Part shown: in pieces, positions 1 through 11,622 of the stretch
Position numbering within the stretch: position 1 is the stretch's first letter
Layout of the letters: every line of letters starts with the position of its first letter
From: Brachionus plicatilis
Lineage: Eukaryota > Rotifera > Eurotatoria > Ploima > Brachionidae
Length of the DNA stretch: 64,000 bases
Assembly: GCA_010279815.1 (NCBI GenBank)
Contig: QEOQ01000626.1
Coordinates: 3,188-67,187 of the forward strand
Direction: 5' to 3'
The notes under the pieces: model-generated
Told to the model about the DNA's origin: nothing
The model's database searches: none
Seen by the model: the letters and a program-made list of their open reading frames with translations, nothing else
Position numbers and translations under genes: made by a program

Positions 1-255
1 TCACGTATTCTCTATATATGATTTAAACACGAGTTGATCATCAAGTGAGTGAGTGCTTAAAGTGTGGGTAACAAGTTTACTTTTAGATTACCGGTGGTGT
101 TATTTTTTACACATCATTCATACTAGACATATATCATTCATACATACTAGATATATAATAAAACAAAATGATGTAACAGGGTGTGCTTTTTTCTTAGATT
201 TTTCTTCTTTAACAATAAAATAATTTAAATTTTAAATTTCGAGACGGCAATCAGC

Positions 256-653
256 ACTTAAAGCTCGCCAGGAGTTGGAAAAGTACAAGAATGTAATAAT
301 GTAAAGTCAGGCTCCTCAGATGAAGAAATAAACAATGAAAATGAAAGTGAAGACGACTATTCTGATAAAGATGTAATTTTTAACTCTTCTGAAGATCAAG
401 AGAACGGCATTGATGAAATATATCAACACATCGATGAAACAATAGTAAGTGTAATTCAAAACATAAATGATCCTGATAAAGTAGATCCTAATTTAGACAG
501 AACAAGAAAAAGCAATGTTATTTGGACAGGATTAAAAGATGGTGAAGAAACTAGTATGCGGAAGAAGATAAATTTTGAACAGAAAGTTGGACCAACTAGC
601 TATGCTACTAGATACATAGATAATTCAAATTTATCCGCTTTTTTAGCAAATTG
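256..653 (+). pseudogene. Acidic coding-like fragment, possible transposase N-terminus or orphan exon
   Basis: An open frame of about 130 codons ends at a TGA at 651-653. It has no in-frame ATG near its beginning; a stop lies just upstream, so it would need a splice acceptor (candidate AGs around 244-271). The peptide is rich in Asp, Glu, Asn and Ser in its first half. It then has a basic-aromatic stretch with WTGLKDGEE and later FEQKVGPTSY. An acidic N-terminus followed by a W...F...GPT pattern is loosely like the start of piggyBac-type transposases, but no catalytic domain follows. I do not recognise it firmly. It could be the remains of an element into which the Tigger transposon at 889 later inserted. 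Confidence 0.3.
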
Positions 654-888
654 AATTTTCAGATGAAATTTTATGATCAAAACAATCATTTAAAATTTCA
701 AAGCTTAATTAATCTAATGATTTTAATAATTTTTGAGAAATATATACTAAACAAGACATGTTATGACTATTAATGGTTCATTATCAAATTAACATCAGAC
801 TGATTGATCTCTGATTTATTTAACAAAAACAATCAATAATTTAAATAATTTAGGTTAAGTTTAATTCAAAAATTCAAATTTATAACTA

Positions 889-3500
889 CCGTATCCGCTT
901 GATTAAAACTCTAAGAGTTAAATTAGGATTCCTTAATTATACTTTTGGAGTTAAGACCATACCCAACATGTTAAAACAATTTTTTTTAATAAAAATAGAG
1001 TTAAGGCCATAATCATATTTTTATCTAGTAATAAAGGCTAAAGTTAGGCTTTACTCCAGGAGTAAAGATTGAATAATAACGGACTTTATTAAATTTGATT
1101 TTATTTAAATTTATATTGAAATTTGACTTATATTCTAGTATTAAAAAAAAAGTTCGGATCTAAGCTATAATTAAAAGATAAAAAATTTCGATATCAAAAA
1201 ATAAAAAAAATATTAATTTCGTATTATATTTCCATTTTCATCTCTTGGCAAACATTTTCTTCCTCTTTTTTTACCAATTACCCCATCATTTCCAGTCGAG
1301 TTTGACTTAGGAGCTGATTTTTTCTCTTTATTTTTTTTGTTTATATATTGAACGTTATTCAATTGTGTATTCATGGCTAGTTCATTTAGAACAAAACGAC
1401 CAATTAATTGCTTGTTTCTTTGAGCATCATTACTAGTTACTGGAGTGTTATGATTTAAATTACTTTGGTTTTGCGGAACAAAAGCTATCGTAGAAGCACT
1501 GCTTGTTGGATGTACAGAATTAGGATATGGTGTCACACTAGAATTTGATATAGAATTATTTGATAATACGGTAATACCACTCGTAGATGGTTGAACATAT
1601 AATTTGCCTCCTCCGCCATTTATTGAACCAACTGATCCGGTTTCTTGAATAACTGAATCTAAAACCATGACTGGTTGAAATGATGGTATTTGAGTAAGTA
1701 GTAGACTGTCTCTTGGCGATGATATTTCCTCATTAACATCATCATTATGATTATAGTTTAGCACTTCTTCCAAATTTTCATCGTCCTGGTCAACAGTATC
1801 AAATCCCATAATATCTTCAACTTCATCTAAATCATCAACATAAAAGTTAAAGACTAAGTTCTTATCAACTAAATTGCGAAGTGTTTTGTGTAAATTATTT
1901 TGGCTGGTTATTCCACAATAATCAAAAGAATTGATTATTATACTCTCATCAAATTCTGACCATATATCAGACAGCCACTGTATAGCTAGAGCATATCCCG
2001 GTGATTTAGAGTTGCCATGACATGTAAACGTTTTAGGTACATCACGCTGCCATTGAACCCATTTTGCACAATATGCCTTTTTGATATTTGCAAACCAACA
2101 AACGTCTGCAGGTTGAAGGATGTTCGTCATCCGTGGTGGTATTATGAATCTTTTAAGGCTTAATTGAGAAAATTTATCTTTCACTGACGTAGTCAAGTGA
2201 CATCTAGCTGAGTCTAAATACAATATGCTGCCCCTACGATTGCACATTATCGTTTCCAAATAATCAGAGATCGTCTCTTCAGTAAATGTCGCAGTTGTTT
2301 TGTAAATTATGCGTATATTATCAGGTGGTATATAGTTTTCTAATTCTTTACAACGCGGTAATATAAGCAATATAGGTAACTTAAGACCACAAGCAGAAGC
2401 AGTAAACGCAGCTGATATACGTACCATTTCTCCGCCATTTGTATCAACTTTTACTCCTTTTGCACCTCTATCGGCAAATGTATATCGTGATGGACAGTCC
2501 AAGTAAATAGACGTTTCATCCATATTGAAAACTCTTGCGCGGTTTAAATCAAGTAATCGAACTTGTTTGATTGACTCAGTTAAAAAGCTTGCTATCACTT
2601 CCAAATAATCAGCTGGCAGATCTCTACCTGAAGTAGTTACTCTTCTCAAGGTTTTATTATGCCTATCAAGCCATCCATAAAGCCAACCGTCACTTGCTGA
2701 GAATCCATTTTTATTATCGGATATGTTTCCTCTATATAAACGTTTATGAATTTCTAACGCTGCTAACTTTATATCAATACCATTAATAGATCTATTATTA
2801 TCTCTCTCTCTAGTGAACCACACTAAAAGATCTTTCTCCATCTCAGGAAATCTTGCCAAATCTTTTTCAGATGTCACCCTAGATCTCCTTCGTTTGAATG
2901 ATGAATTGGCAATGTTTTCTTTATTACTGAACCATTCACAAACTAAGCGTTTGTCAACGTTAAATATACGACCAGCCTCACTTTGGGTTTTATGCTCTTC
3001 GACATACTTTATAACTTCATGTTTAAATTCTAATGAGTACCTTTTTCTTGTTTTTTTTAACTTATCTTTATCTTGATTTTCGACTACATCAACTTCATCA
3101 GCTATCATTTTGTAAAAATTTAGACCTTTTTAGCTTAATAGTTTTTAGAAAATGAATTATGAAATTTTTTATTTCAATACTTATGCTAAAGCTTCAGTTT
3201 TTTCTTGATAGAATAAAGTCTAAGTTTTAATTGTAATACTAGAATAAAAGTCAAATTTGGATTTAATGATTTTCAAAATTAACTTCAAAATTTTTTAATA
3301 AAGTCCGTTATTATTCAATCTTTACTCCTGGAGTAAAGCCTAACTTTAGCCTTTATTACTAGATAAAAATATGATTATGGCCTTAACTCTATTTTTATTA
3401 AAAAAAATTGTTTTAACATGTTGGGTATGGTCTTAACTCCAAAAGTATAATTAAGGAATCCTAATTTAACTCTTAGAGTTTTAATCAAGCGGATACGGTA
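889..3500 (-). mobile_element. Complete Tigger/pogo-type DNA transposon with about 205-bp terminal inverted repeats
   Basis: The element is bounded by near-identical inverted repeats, 889-1093 and about 3294-3500, starting CCGTATCCGCTTG on the left and ending in its reverse complement on the right. Each outer end abuts a TA dinucleotide (887-888 and 3501-3502), the target duplication expected of the Tc1/mariner/pogo superfamily. It carries one uninterrupted transposase reading frame on the minus strand. Perfect long repeats and an intact gene indicate a recent insertion. Confidence 0.93.
1213..3108 (-). CDS. Pogo/Tigger transposase (CENP-B/jerky-like, DDE_1), 631 aa
   Basis: Cut-and-paste transposase of the element that encloses it. 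The N-terminus (residues about 20-65) is a psq/CENP-B-type helix-turn-helix, with RKRYSLEFKHEVIKYVEEHK and then a recognition helix region QSEAGRIFNVDKRLVCEWF. A second DNA-binding segment (about 80-160) resembles the CENPB_DNAbind domain. The DDE_1 catalytic core follows: first Asp in FNMDETSIY, second Asp in LYLDSARCHL (the usual DNAPGH site altered to DSARCH), third Asp in NILQPADVCW. The C-terminal 200 residues are a low-complexity Ser/Asn/Thr tail ending in a basic GKKRGRK motif that may be a nuclear localisation or AT-hook-like signal. The frame has no interruptions. Activity cannot be judged from sequence alone, but all three acidic residues are present. Confidence 0.9.
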   Translation of the reverse strand: MIADEVDVVENQDKDKLKKTRKRYSLEFKHEVIKYVEEHKTQSEAGRIFNVDKRLVCEWFSNKENIANSSFKRRRSRVTSEKDLARFPEMEKDLLVWFTRERDNNRSINGIDIKLAALEIHKRLYRGNISDNKNGFSASDGWLYGWLDRHNKTLRRVTTSGRDLPADYLEVIASFLTESIKQVRLLDLNRARVFNMDETSIYLDCPSRYTFADRGAKGVKVDTNGGEMVRISAAFTASACGLKLPILLILPRCKELENYIPPDNIRIIYKTTATFTEETISDYLETIMCNRRGSILYLDSARCHLTTSVKDKFSQLSLKRFIIPPRMTNILQPADVCWFANIKKAYCAKWVQWQRDVPKTFTCHGNSKSPGYALAIQWLSDIWSEFDESIIINSFDYCGITSQNNLHKTLRNLVDKNLVFNFYVDDLDEVEDIMGFDTVDQDDENLEEVLNYNHNDDVNEEISSPRDSLLLTQIPSFQPVMVLDSVIQETGSVGSINGGGGKLYVQPSTSGITVLSNNSISNSSVTPYPNSVHPTSSASTIAFVPQNQSNLNHNTPVTSNDAQRNKQLIGRFVLNELAMNTQLNNVQYINKKNKEKKSAPKSNSTGNDGVIGKKRGRKCLPRDENGNIIRN

Positions 3501-3502
3501 TT

Positions 3503-4153
3503 ATATCCACTCATTCAAACTGAAATAATTTTCTACTTAAATAAATTTTAAATTTTAAAACAGTACATTTTTTTGTCTTTAAAAATAAGTTTTCATTAAA
3601 ATCATTTAAAATATTAAAATCTATTAAAATTCAATAAAAATGGATATTTTAAAATTTTAAATATGAAAATAAACTTGACATGACATGTCAAGTATTTTTT
3701 TTTGAAAACATTTTTTTTTCTATATATTATTAAATAAAATATTACATTTTATATTTTTATCCTTTGATCTTGATCTCAAACTTCAATTTGCCGCTTTTTT
3801 TATGATTTTTGACAATTATAAATTTGATTATAAAAAGTGTCCCAAATTATAAAGGTAAGTGGGGCAGGAACAACAAAAAGTTAATTTCTCGATTCTTTTT
3901 AATTTTACAAATTTTACCAAATTAATTTAGGTAATTTCATTTTCTTTAATTTACCAAAAAAAAATATTATTTTTAAAGTTTTTGCTCCCTTTAAATTCAA
4001 AAATAAAAATGGTGTCAAAATGACACCGGCGGTAATCTATGGTACAAAAAGTTCTGGATATTTGAATGTTAATTATTTATCTTCGACTCCAAAAATAAAG
4101 CAATTGGAAAAACTTGACAAAAATATAACTCAAAAATTTGTTATGCTCTAAAT
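3503..4153. other. AT-rich spacer without recognisable gene
   Basis: No coding frame is visible. One GC-richer patch near 4012-4043 (ACACCGGCGGTAATCTA) is the inverse of a similar patch at about 88-104 (TAGATTACCGGTGGTGT). The two could be outer termini of an older element enclosing 90-4040, now carrying the Tigger insertion. Confidence 0.35.
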
Positions 4154-4729
4154 CAGAGTTGTTTAAAAGTCCCAAAAAAAAGTCCAAGTCTGAACTTTTT
4201 TTATTTTATTTTTTTTCAAAGTCAAAGTCCTGACTTTAAATTATTTTTTAAAAAAAAAAGTCCAAGTTCAGAATTTTTTTTTAAAATTTGCTAGATCAGG
4301 CTTCATACAGTACATTTCTAAACAAAGTTAACAGTGTTTCGAAACATTGCTTAAGCAGCGTTTATGAGCGGTTTAAGTAATGTTTAAGTTAGTTTAAACT
4401 TTTTAATAAAAAATGATGGGGCAATGTTTAAAACAGTTTAAGCAGTGTTTATGAGCGGTTTAAGCAGGGTTTAAGAGCAGCTTTTAAACTGCTTAAGAAG
4501 CCTGTTAACTTTGTTTAGAAATGTACTGTATCAAAAAATTTATATACTCTTGGGTTGTCTAATGCAATAGATTTATCAGAATTTTCTTGCAATTTTAGCA
4601 TAAATTTCTTCTTCAGTATTCAAAATTTTGTCAAACAAGTTCTGACTTGGACTTTTTTTTTTTGAAAAAAAAAAAAAAAAAAAAAAAAAAGTTCGGACTT
4701 GACTTGAGACTTGTAACTTTTAAACAACT
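4154..4729. mobile_element. hAT-like MITE (CAGAGTTG termini), interrupted by a second MITE
   Basis: The left end CAGAGTTGTTTAAAAGTC and the right end ACTTTTAAACAACTCTG are inverted copies. Flanks CTCTAAAT and CTCAGAAT match at 6 of 8 positions, as a decayed 8-bp target duplication would. The arms carry runs of AAGTC/GACTT motifs. Related ends occur near 9525, 24830, 48970 and 63557, so this is a dispersed family. No coding capacity. Confidence 0.7.
4306..4530. mobile_element. TA-inserting MITE with perfect 27-bp inverted repeats
   Basis: The ends are perfect inverted repeats (CAGTACATTTCTAAACAAAG and onward to GTTAACAG on the left), each bordered by TA (4306-4307 and 4529-4530). The interior holds repeated GTTTAAGCAG-like motifs. 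The flanking DNA on both sides is contiguous in a related repeat near 48050-48183 on the opposite strand, which lacks the insertion and has a single TA at the junction. That empty site proves this is a discrete mobile insertion. Confidence 0.85.
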
Positions 4730-5358
4730 CTGCTCAGAATGTTTGTTCTACTTAGGTCCTTGTCTATTTAGAACACCTCTGAGATAAATATCTATGGGAA
4801 GGTGGCAAGCAGTCAAAAGTTTATGGGTGAAGTAGAAAAACACATAATAAGATAGACTAAATCTATATTGGTCCTTTGAAAAACAATGTAATTTTTATAT
4901 TTTTATGTAAAAGTTTTATATTTTCAAGTTTAAGAAAAATCACTGAATTATCATATTGTCAAAAATCATTGATTACTCTTTTCTATCTGATAAATATGTT
5001 TTTCTGTGTGATTCATTCACGATGACTTTTCGTGATTATTTTGTGGAATACTGTCATGTTAGATTTATTTTCTATTTGCTTTGTTCTCAATTTAATTTTT
5101 CTTTCTACCTAAACATCAAGGCTAAATATTAAATAATAGCTGAAAAGAATTGAATCTTGTTGCTGCAAATTTAAAAAATCTCCCCTCATAAAGACAATAC
5201 AAATTGTTTATTTAAGATAAACAAAAAAAAACTTGAATTATACTTAAGTAAGTAAAGGATTAAGGAACGAAATTTTAGAATATCTTATCAAATTTCTAAT
5301 ATTTTTCAAATTAACAAATTTCCTTTTCAAGTCACATTTTTAAACATGAGCTTTTCCC

Positions 5359-5366
5359 TATAAATA
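5359..5366 (+). promoter_or_regulatory. Probable TATA box of the secreted-protein gene
   Basis: TATAAATA lies 59 bases upstream of the ATG at 5425, leaving room for a transcription start near 5390 and a short leader. It is one of few good TATA motifs in front of an open frame here, but the surrounding DNA is AT-rich. Confidence 0.5.
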
Positions 5367-5424
5367 AGAACTTATTTTTGTTCAAATTTAAGAAAAAAAT
5401 TCTGAAATCAAAATCGACATTTCA

Positions 5425-6048
5425 ATGCTGTTCAAATTTACAATTTGTTTGTTCTTCTTCACAGAAGGTTTGCTTGCACTAGCTTTGGGATCAGATCTTA
5501 AGCAGGACACTTTCAGTGCTTTATTAGCAGCTACAGCTGTTTCGAAAAATTCATACATAAGTGTTTCACAATTAAAAGATTTGAAGGCCAAAAATAGTGA
5601 TGTAATTGCTAAGCTCCAATCAATTGGAACTATTTTGGATAGTTATATTTCAAAAAAAGAAAATGTTAAAGAAACTTTGGATGAAAATATAAACTTGGAA
5701 GAATTAATCAAAGAAAATCTCAACGATATTCTTGAAGGAAAAATTACTTTGCAAGAATTGTTAGGACTTAATATCCAAGAACAAGACAAAAATTTTAGAA
5801 ATGAGCTGAAACAACATTGGGAAACCTTAACCAGTCTTTGGGAAGAATTTTCAAAAATGGGCTGGCTCCTAATTTCATATGTATCAGAACCATTAACTTT
5901 AATGCCAATCCGTGATCCAGTATCAATCCGTGATCCAGTATCAATCCGTGATCCAGTATTTTCAACAAGATGGCCTCATCCAATTCCACCATGTTTGAAA
6001 AAGAGGGATACATTAAATACATTAAATAATGATTTTTACCCTTGCTAA
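5425..6048 (+). CDS. Putative secreted protein with a VSIRDP repeat, unrecognised
   Basis: A 207-aa frame in one exon. Residues 1-20 form a classical signal peptide: a short start, a Phe/Leu/Ile hydrophobic core, and small residues (ALALG) at the likely cleavage point. Residues about 45-135 are charged and predicted helical, with heptad-like Leu/Ile spacing, so a short coiled coil is plausible. Residues about 162-180 contain the hexapeptide VSIRDP/PVSIRD repeated three times, encoded by an exact 18-bp tandem repeat at about 5905-5960. The tail is basic and ends in Cys; the mature protein has few cysteines. A TATA box lies upstream and AATAAA motifs directly follow the stop (6046-6085), so the unit looks complete. 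I recognise no family; a secreted, lineage-specific protein is the most I can infer. Confidence 0.6.
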   Translation: MLFKFTICLFFFTEGLLALALGSDLKQDTFSALLAATAVSKNSYISVSQLKDLKAKNSDVIAKLQSIGTILDSYISKKENVKETLDENINLEELIKENLNDILEGKITLQELLGLNIQEQDKNFRNELKQHWETLTSLWEEFSKMGWLLISYVSEPLTLMPIRDPVSIRDPVSIRDPVFSTRWPHPIPPCLKKRDTLNTLNNDFYPC

Positions 6049-6055
6049 TAAACAA

Positions 6056-8158
6056 TAGAATTAAAAACTTCGAATAAAATAAATCAAATTAGAGAAATTT
6101 TTTATTGTTATTTATCACCTCCCCTGCTTTATTGGTTTATCGAGATTTAGTAGAATTATTTATGTTTTTGTTTAAATTAAATAAATTAATAAATTAATTT
6201 TATTGCTAGTACGAAGAATACAAAAAGATAAAGGTTTTATTCTTTCCTTTGAGTGTTATTTTGCTATCGTAAAATTCAGATATAAATTTTGTCATTTTTG
6301 TTCCCGTAATGGGCTTATAGACTAAGAAATTACAAACGTTAATAGGCCTTGAATTGAATTAAATTATTTTAATAGTTGATGAATTTTTTTCATATAAGCG
6401 GTTGGTTTTCATTTCTGAATAAATATAAATATTTGTATTTAGCCCAGTTGCTAAAAATGATAAAATGTAATTCTTAATAAATGAATGGATTTTGTACGTT
6501 AAGTGAGTTTTAAAAGGTGAAACAAAAAATTTTTCATTTAACAGTCAAATTTAAAAAAAAAATTAAAAGAATTATTTGGCATTAAATTGATTGTTATTAA
6601 TCAAATCTATGCTAATTTTGAATAAAAATTAAATTTTTTGCTATACTTAATTTTCAATTACTTTAAAAAAAAGTAGTCTAAATATTTTAGTTATATTTCT
6701 TTACAAATATAACCACCAATTCTAAAATTATTTAAGGAGCGATAAAAAAATTTAATATTTATATAAAATGAATCAACAAATTTCCAAAAAAATTAGAAAA
6801 GAACCCAAAAAGAAAAGACCATAAAGACAAATAAAATTAATCTCAAAATACTGATATTTTTTTGATAATTAATATTTCCTTTGTTAATTAAAATTAATTT
6901 TTTTTAATTGAAATTAGTGAAATTTAGTGAATGCTTCATATCTTTTTAACATGGAAAAAAAAAAGAAAGTTTATTTATAGTATGTTAATAAATAATAAAA
7001 AGAGTGTGTTTGAAAACAAATTAAAATAGAGCGGTTTCATTTACCAACCATACACCACTTTGTTTGGTTTAATTTTTTTTATTTAATTTCAAAAAAATGA
7101 TTTCTTAGAACAATTTTTGTTAGTAATAGTTGATTGATTGACTTGTAAATTTATTTTTTAAAAATAAGTCTTTTGTCACTTCTTGTAGTAATTAAGGTGG
7201 TCATTTTTATTTCAAGTCAAGTCATTAGACCTTTATTATGAAAAAAAATTCGGGTCAGATCAAATAATTTGAGTTTGAAAATACCTTTCTTTATTCAAGA
7301 GCAAATTTAATTCATAGCAAGTTTTTCATAGTAATCTCTTTTCCAAGCAACATCGAAAACAACAATGTTTTTGGATTCTTGTTTTGTTTATCGCATAATA
7401 ATCATGTTCGAAGTAGATGATCGTGAGATGCACGATTTTTTTCAAAAAAGTCTTGACTTAAACTTTTTTCAAAAATAAGTTTAAATGTTGAATATTAAAC
7501 ACAATTTGACGAAACTATCACCTTGAAAAAATTGCTATGAAATATTCGCACTTAAATAAAATGCGATGAAACGTACCTGTGCCTTTAATTTATAGGCCTT
7601 ATTTTAGCAAAAAAAATATTAATTATTAAAAAAATTTTAATCATATCATTGTTAAAAAAAGCAAGTTCAAATCGTAAAAAAATAATATTTATTTATTTTT
7701 TTAAATTAAAAAAAAATTTAATTGTTTGATATTTTTACTTGATTTTTTATAATTTAAAAAAAGATGGATTTAAAGGTTTCAAAGGAATTTTAACATTATG
7801 AAAATTTTAAAAAGAAAACCATTATTGAATCAAATTGGTTTGGTAAGAATTTAATAATTTTTAATTTTTTCATATTTAGTGTTGCACTTAAACCAAATTT
7901 TTTAATCAAAAATCCAAAATATTTTAGATTATTTAGTTTTATAAAATTTTAAAAGCAAAAAAATAAAATTCTATTACTTTACTTTACTTTTACTAATTCT
8001 AAGTAAAATTTTTGATCTTTTGACTGTTAAAAAGGCAATAATTTAACAAGTTAAAAGTTTTTTTTTTAATATTTAAGTTGGTTTGATTTAATTTAATACT
8101 CAATACTTTAAAGAATCAAAAAATTTTTAATAAAAGTACAATTTATAAAATATTTTAT
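6056..8158. other. AT-rich intergenic region without a recognisable gene
   Basis: No coding frame of note. A short AAGTCAAGTCATT-type segment near 7210-7260 belongs to the same dispersed AAGTC repeat family as the MITE at 4154. Otherwise homopolymer-rich sequence. Confidence 0.6.
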
Positions 8159-8166
8159 CAATATGC

Positions 8167-8532
8167 GGCAATTTGAAATTCATGATAAATTTTTGATGAT
8201 CAAAATGATCAAATCAAACTAAAACTATTAAATAAATTGTTATTTCATAATAGAAATAATTCAGAGATACATTTTTTTGGATTTAACATAGTATGTTAAA
8301 TAAAAAAATAAACTCTACAATATCAAAATGCACAATGCAGAGTGCACACCATCGAAATGATGTTTTTTTAAGTGAATGATTTTTGCAGATTTGCAGATTT
8401 TACCGTTAGATTTAACAAAGTATGTTAAAACCAAAAATTTACGTCTGCACTAATTGTTTTAAAAAATTAAAATTTATTTTAAAGTTTTAGTTTGATTTGA
8501 TCATTTTAATTGATCATAAACTTCATCTTGCC
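8167..8532. mobile_element. MITE of about 366 bp with exact 8-bp target duplication
   Basis: The left end GGCAATTTGAAATTCATGAT is an imperfect inverse of the right end; both arms share GATCAAATCAAACTAAAACT further in. The flanks are exact 8-bp direct repeats CAATATGC (8159-8166 and 8533-8540), the size made by hAT transposases. A second, left-truncated copy lies at about 19390-19645 and a single arm at about 15948-16045. No coding capacity. Confidence 0.85.
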
Positions 8533-8540
8533 CAATATGC

Positions 8541-9869
8541 TATCTTTTTCTTATTGATTTTTTTTCAACCACAATTTACCTAAAAATCTTAAAATTCAAT
8601 TGCTAAAATATGATTCCAAAAATTTAAGTTACAATTAAGGGAATATTGAGAATCAAATCCAACCAATGTGAAATTAATCAAAGAATTAAAAATCATTTGG
8701 ATATTTAAACTAGTGGTTTCTTAAAAGCAATGTGATCAAGAGATCAAAATTGAAGTTTTTTTAATTTTTTAAATAGCCATTAGCCATATTTTTGAAATTT
8801 AAGAAAAATCCAAAAATTATATTGTATAATTTTTAATCTGAATTTTTAACAAATAGAGCTTATTTTTTAATTCATTTGAATAAATTAATGATCAATTAGT
8901 CTTTTTTTAAATTTCGAAAAAAACAAAAAATTTTTTTATAAATCTATCTATGTTTGTAAACTTTATCTGATTTCAAAAAGGTGACATTGCAAAAATTTCT
9001 CATAATATTTCTAAAATAAAATCTTTCTCAACCATTTCACATTTTCAATGCATTTTGAAAATTGTATTTAAAATTTTTATGAAACATAATAAAACAATCC
9101 ATATATTTTTTTTATATAAAATTTTTTTATTTGTATTCAATAATAAAAATGGTACTTTTAATGTTAGCCGTTTTTGGCTGAATTTAACTTACGTTTGGAC
9201 CAGATTTTTTCAGTTTAGAGAAAAGGTTTAACTTCCTCGAAGACTAAACTTTACTTTCTCTTGTTTTCATAGTGTGAATCCGTGGCTGACAATGGTGAGT
9301 AGTGAAAAGTATATTATTCTAGTTGAGACTTGAGATTTGACTTTTAATCAAATCTAATCTGAATCACAATTTACCATTTTTTCAATTCGTTCAATTCTAA
9401 CCACTTGATTTTTATTAAAAATTATTGTTTATGTACTTATATTTTTTTTCTTTTAATAATTAATTTTGAAACAAATTTAGTATCTGTAATATCGTCTTAC
9501 TGAATAAGGTTTTTGTATTTGCCTAGAGTTGTTTTTAAGTCACAAGTCTAAAGTCAAATTAATGACTTAGACTTAAAACTGTGACTTAAAAACAAGTCTG
9601 TATTTGCCAAATGGCTTTTATTGAAATAAGATCTAAATAACTAAAATAATTTTTTCAAACAGGACAAGCCCATCTGCTAAATTAAAACTAAATAAGTGCT
9701 AAAATCAAAAAATAAATATAAAGGTTCTTAAAACACGTGATGCTTTGATGACATCACAGGATCTATCTAAATTAATGATAGTTACCAAGGCAAAGTCTAT
9801 CGATAACGTGAACATGTTAGTAGGGTATCCGCTTAAAAAACTTTTGTAACTGTTAAAGTATTTTTTAAT
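8541..9869. other. AT-rich intergenic region with a small AAGTC repeat
   Basis: No gene seen. An inverted AAGTC/GACTT segment at about 9525-9600 starts AGAGTTGTTTTTAAGTC, and so is a short relative of the CAGAGTTG MITE family. Confidence 0.5.
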
Positions 9870-9870
9870 T

Positions 9871-11592
9871 CTAAGTCCCATCTACAAAATAAAAGAAAAC
9901 ATAGAAATGATATCCAATAGGGTTTGAAAGAATAACCTTAGGAGGACCAAACAAGCATATAAATTTCCATAGGTGATCAGCAATTTCAATAGCTGTTTTA
10001 CTTTTAATAGGTTCTACGTATGGATATTTGGTAAGGTATTCGCTTATTACCATGACTCCGAGAAATCCATCTTCAGTTAACGGTCGGCCGAACACAAGAT
10101 CAATAGCTATTCTATCGAAAATACCTTTAATAATACATGAGATATCTCAATAATTTTTGATCTTAAATCTGGTTTCGGAACAATCAGTGCACACCCTTTT
10201 TTGTCAAGGTAAAAAATTAAATCTTCCTTTAGATCATACAAATAGCGTGAAGCCTGACTCTCTACTCGTTTTACTTGCTTTGTTGACAATCCCGGGGAGT
10301 GTTTGCCATTCTTAAGAAAATTTAAAAGTGGTTCATCTATGTAAACGTCAAGAATTTTTCTTGAGTCTTCATCGCACAAAGTTGTATTCCTCTCACATAA
10401 GGTTCTGCATGATAGTACTGGTCTACCAATAGCATCAGCATTCCCATGTTTAGCTCCTTTTCTATATATAATATTAAAGTCGTATGTTTGTAAGAAAATT
10501 GACCATCTAGCTAGTCTCCCACTTGGTTCTTTAATTGACATTAACCATTTTAAGGCAATATGATCCGTAACGACGTCAAATTTTTGTCCATACAGAAATG
10601 TATGATTATTCTTTATTCCCCACACGGGAACCAAACATTCGCGTTCTGTAACGCTATAATTTTTTTCAGCACCTTTAAGGAGTTTTGAAGAATATGAACA
10701 TACATACTCTTTACCACTGTCATCCATTTGAGACAGGATAGCTCCCATAGCATATCCTGATGCATCTGTGTGCAAAATGAATTTCTTCTTGAAATCAGGT
10801 TGTCTTAGTATCGGTTCAGATGTAAGAGTTTCTTTAAGCGTGTTAAAGGCTTTTTCCTGTTCAACTTCCCATTTGAATTTAACATCTTTTTTAAGCAATA
10901 TTTATAAAGGTTGTGAAATTTTAGCGTGGTCCTTTATAAAAACTCTATAGTTATTTGTTGCTCCTAAAAACTCTTGAACTTGTTTAAGATTTTGAGGGCG
11001 TTTTCTTTCTATAATTGTTTGGGTTTTAGACGGATCCATCTCAATTGAAGAAGATGTAACTACGTATCCAAGGACTTTGATTTTTCTTGCAAACCAGTGA
11101 CATTTGTTTGGCTTAATTTTTAATTCATTAACCCGTAATGCTTTTCCAACCAATTTAATATGCTCCTTGTGTTCTACAAAATTTTTTGTATGGACAATGA
11201 TATCGTCTAATAAACCTCACAGAATGACATATTTCCAAATATGCGAAACATCATTCTACTAAATTGGGCGGGAGCGTTTGTCAAACCAAAAGGAAGTCTT
11301 TTAAATTGATAATGTCCATCGGGATAGAAAATGCTGTTTGTTCTTTAGAGTCAGGGTGCATTTCTACTTGCCAGTAGCCCGATATCAAGTCTAATTTTGA
11401 AAAATAAGTTGAACCATTCAGCCTTGATAGAATATCATCGATTCTGGGTAATGACCAAGATTCTGTGATTATTTTTTGATTTAGCTTTCTATAGTCTACA
11501 CAAAAGCGTTTACTTCCATCTTTTTTGGGTATTAACACCACAGGTGAAGACCATGGTGATGTTGAAATTTCAATAATATCATTTTCAAGCAT
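9871..11592 (-). pseudogene. gypsy pol remnant: reverse transcriptase, RNase H, partial integrase
   Basis: Translation in three frames recovers reverse transcriptase blocks at 11281-11592 (VVLIPKKDGSKRFCVDYRKL, then YFSKLDLISGYWQV). The active-site block at about 11210 reads LLDD instead of YxDD. The thumb/connection FLGATNNYRVFIKDHAK falls in 10902-11153. RNase H lies in 10107-10898, with HTDASGYAMGAIL, TERECLVPVWGIK and VTDHIALKWL. The integrase core begins at about 10095 (LTEDGFLGVMVISEYLTKYP), but the second catalytic Asp region is degraded and the sequence ends at 9871. The zinc-binding HHCC part of integrase is largely missing around 10100. These changes make the polyprotein non-functional. 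Confidence 0.85.
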
Positions 11593-11622
11593 TGTCTTTA
11601 TCTCTTCTTGTAATATCTCTCT

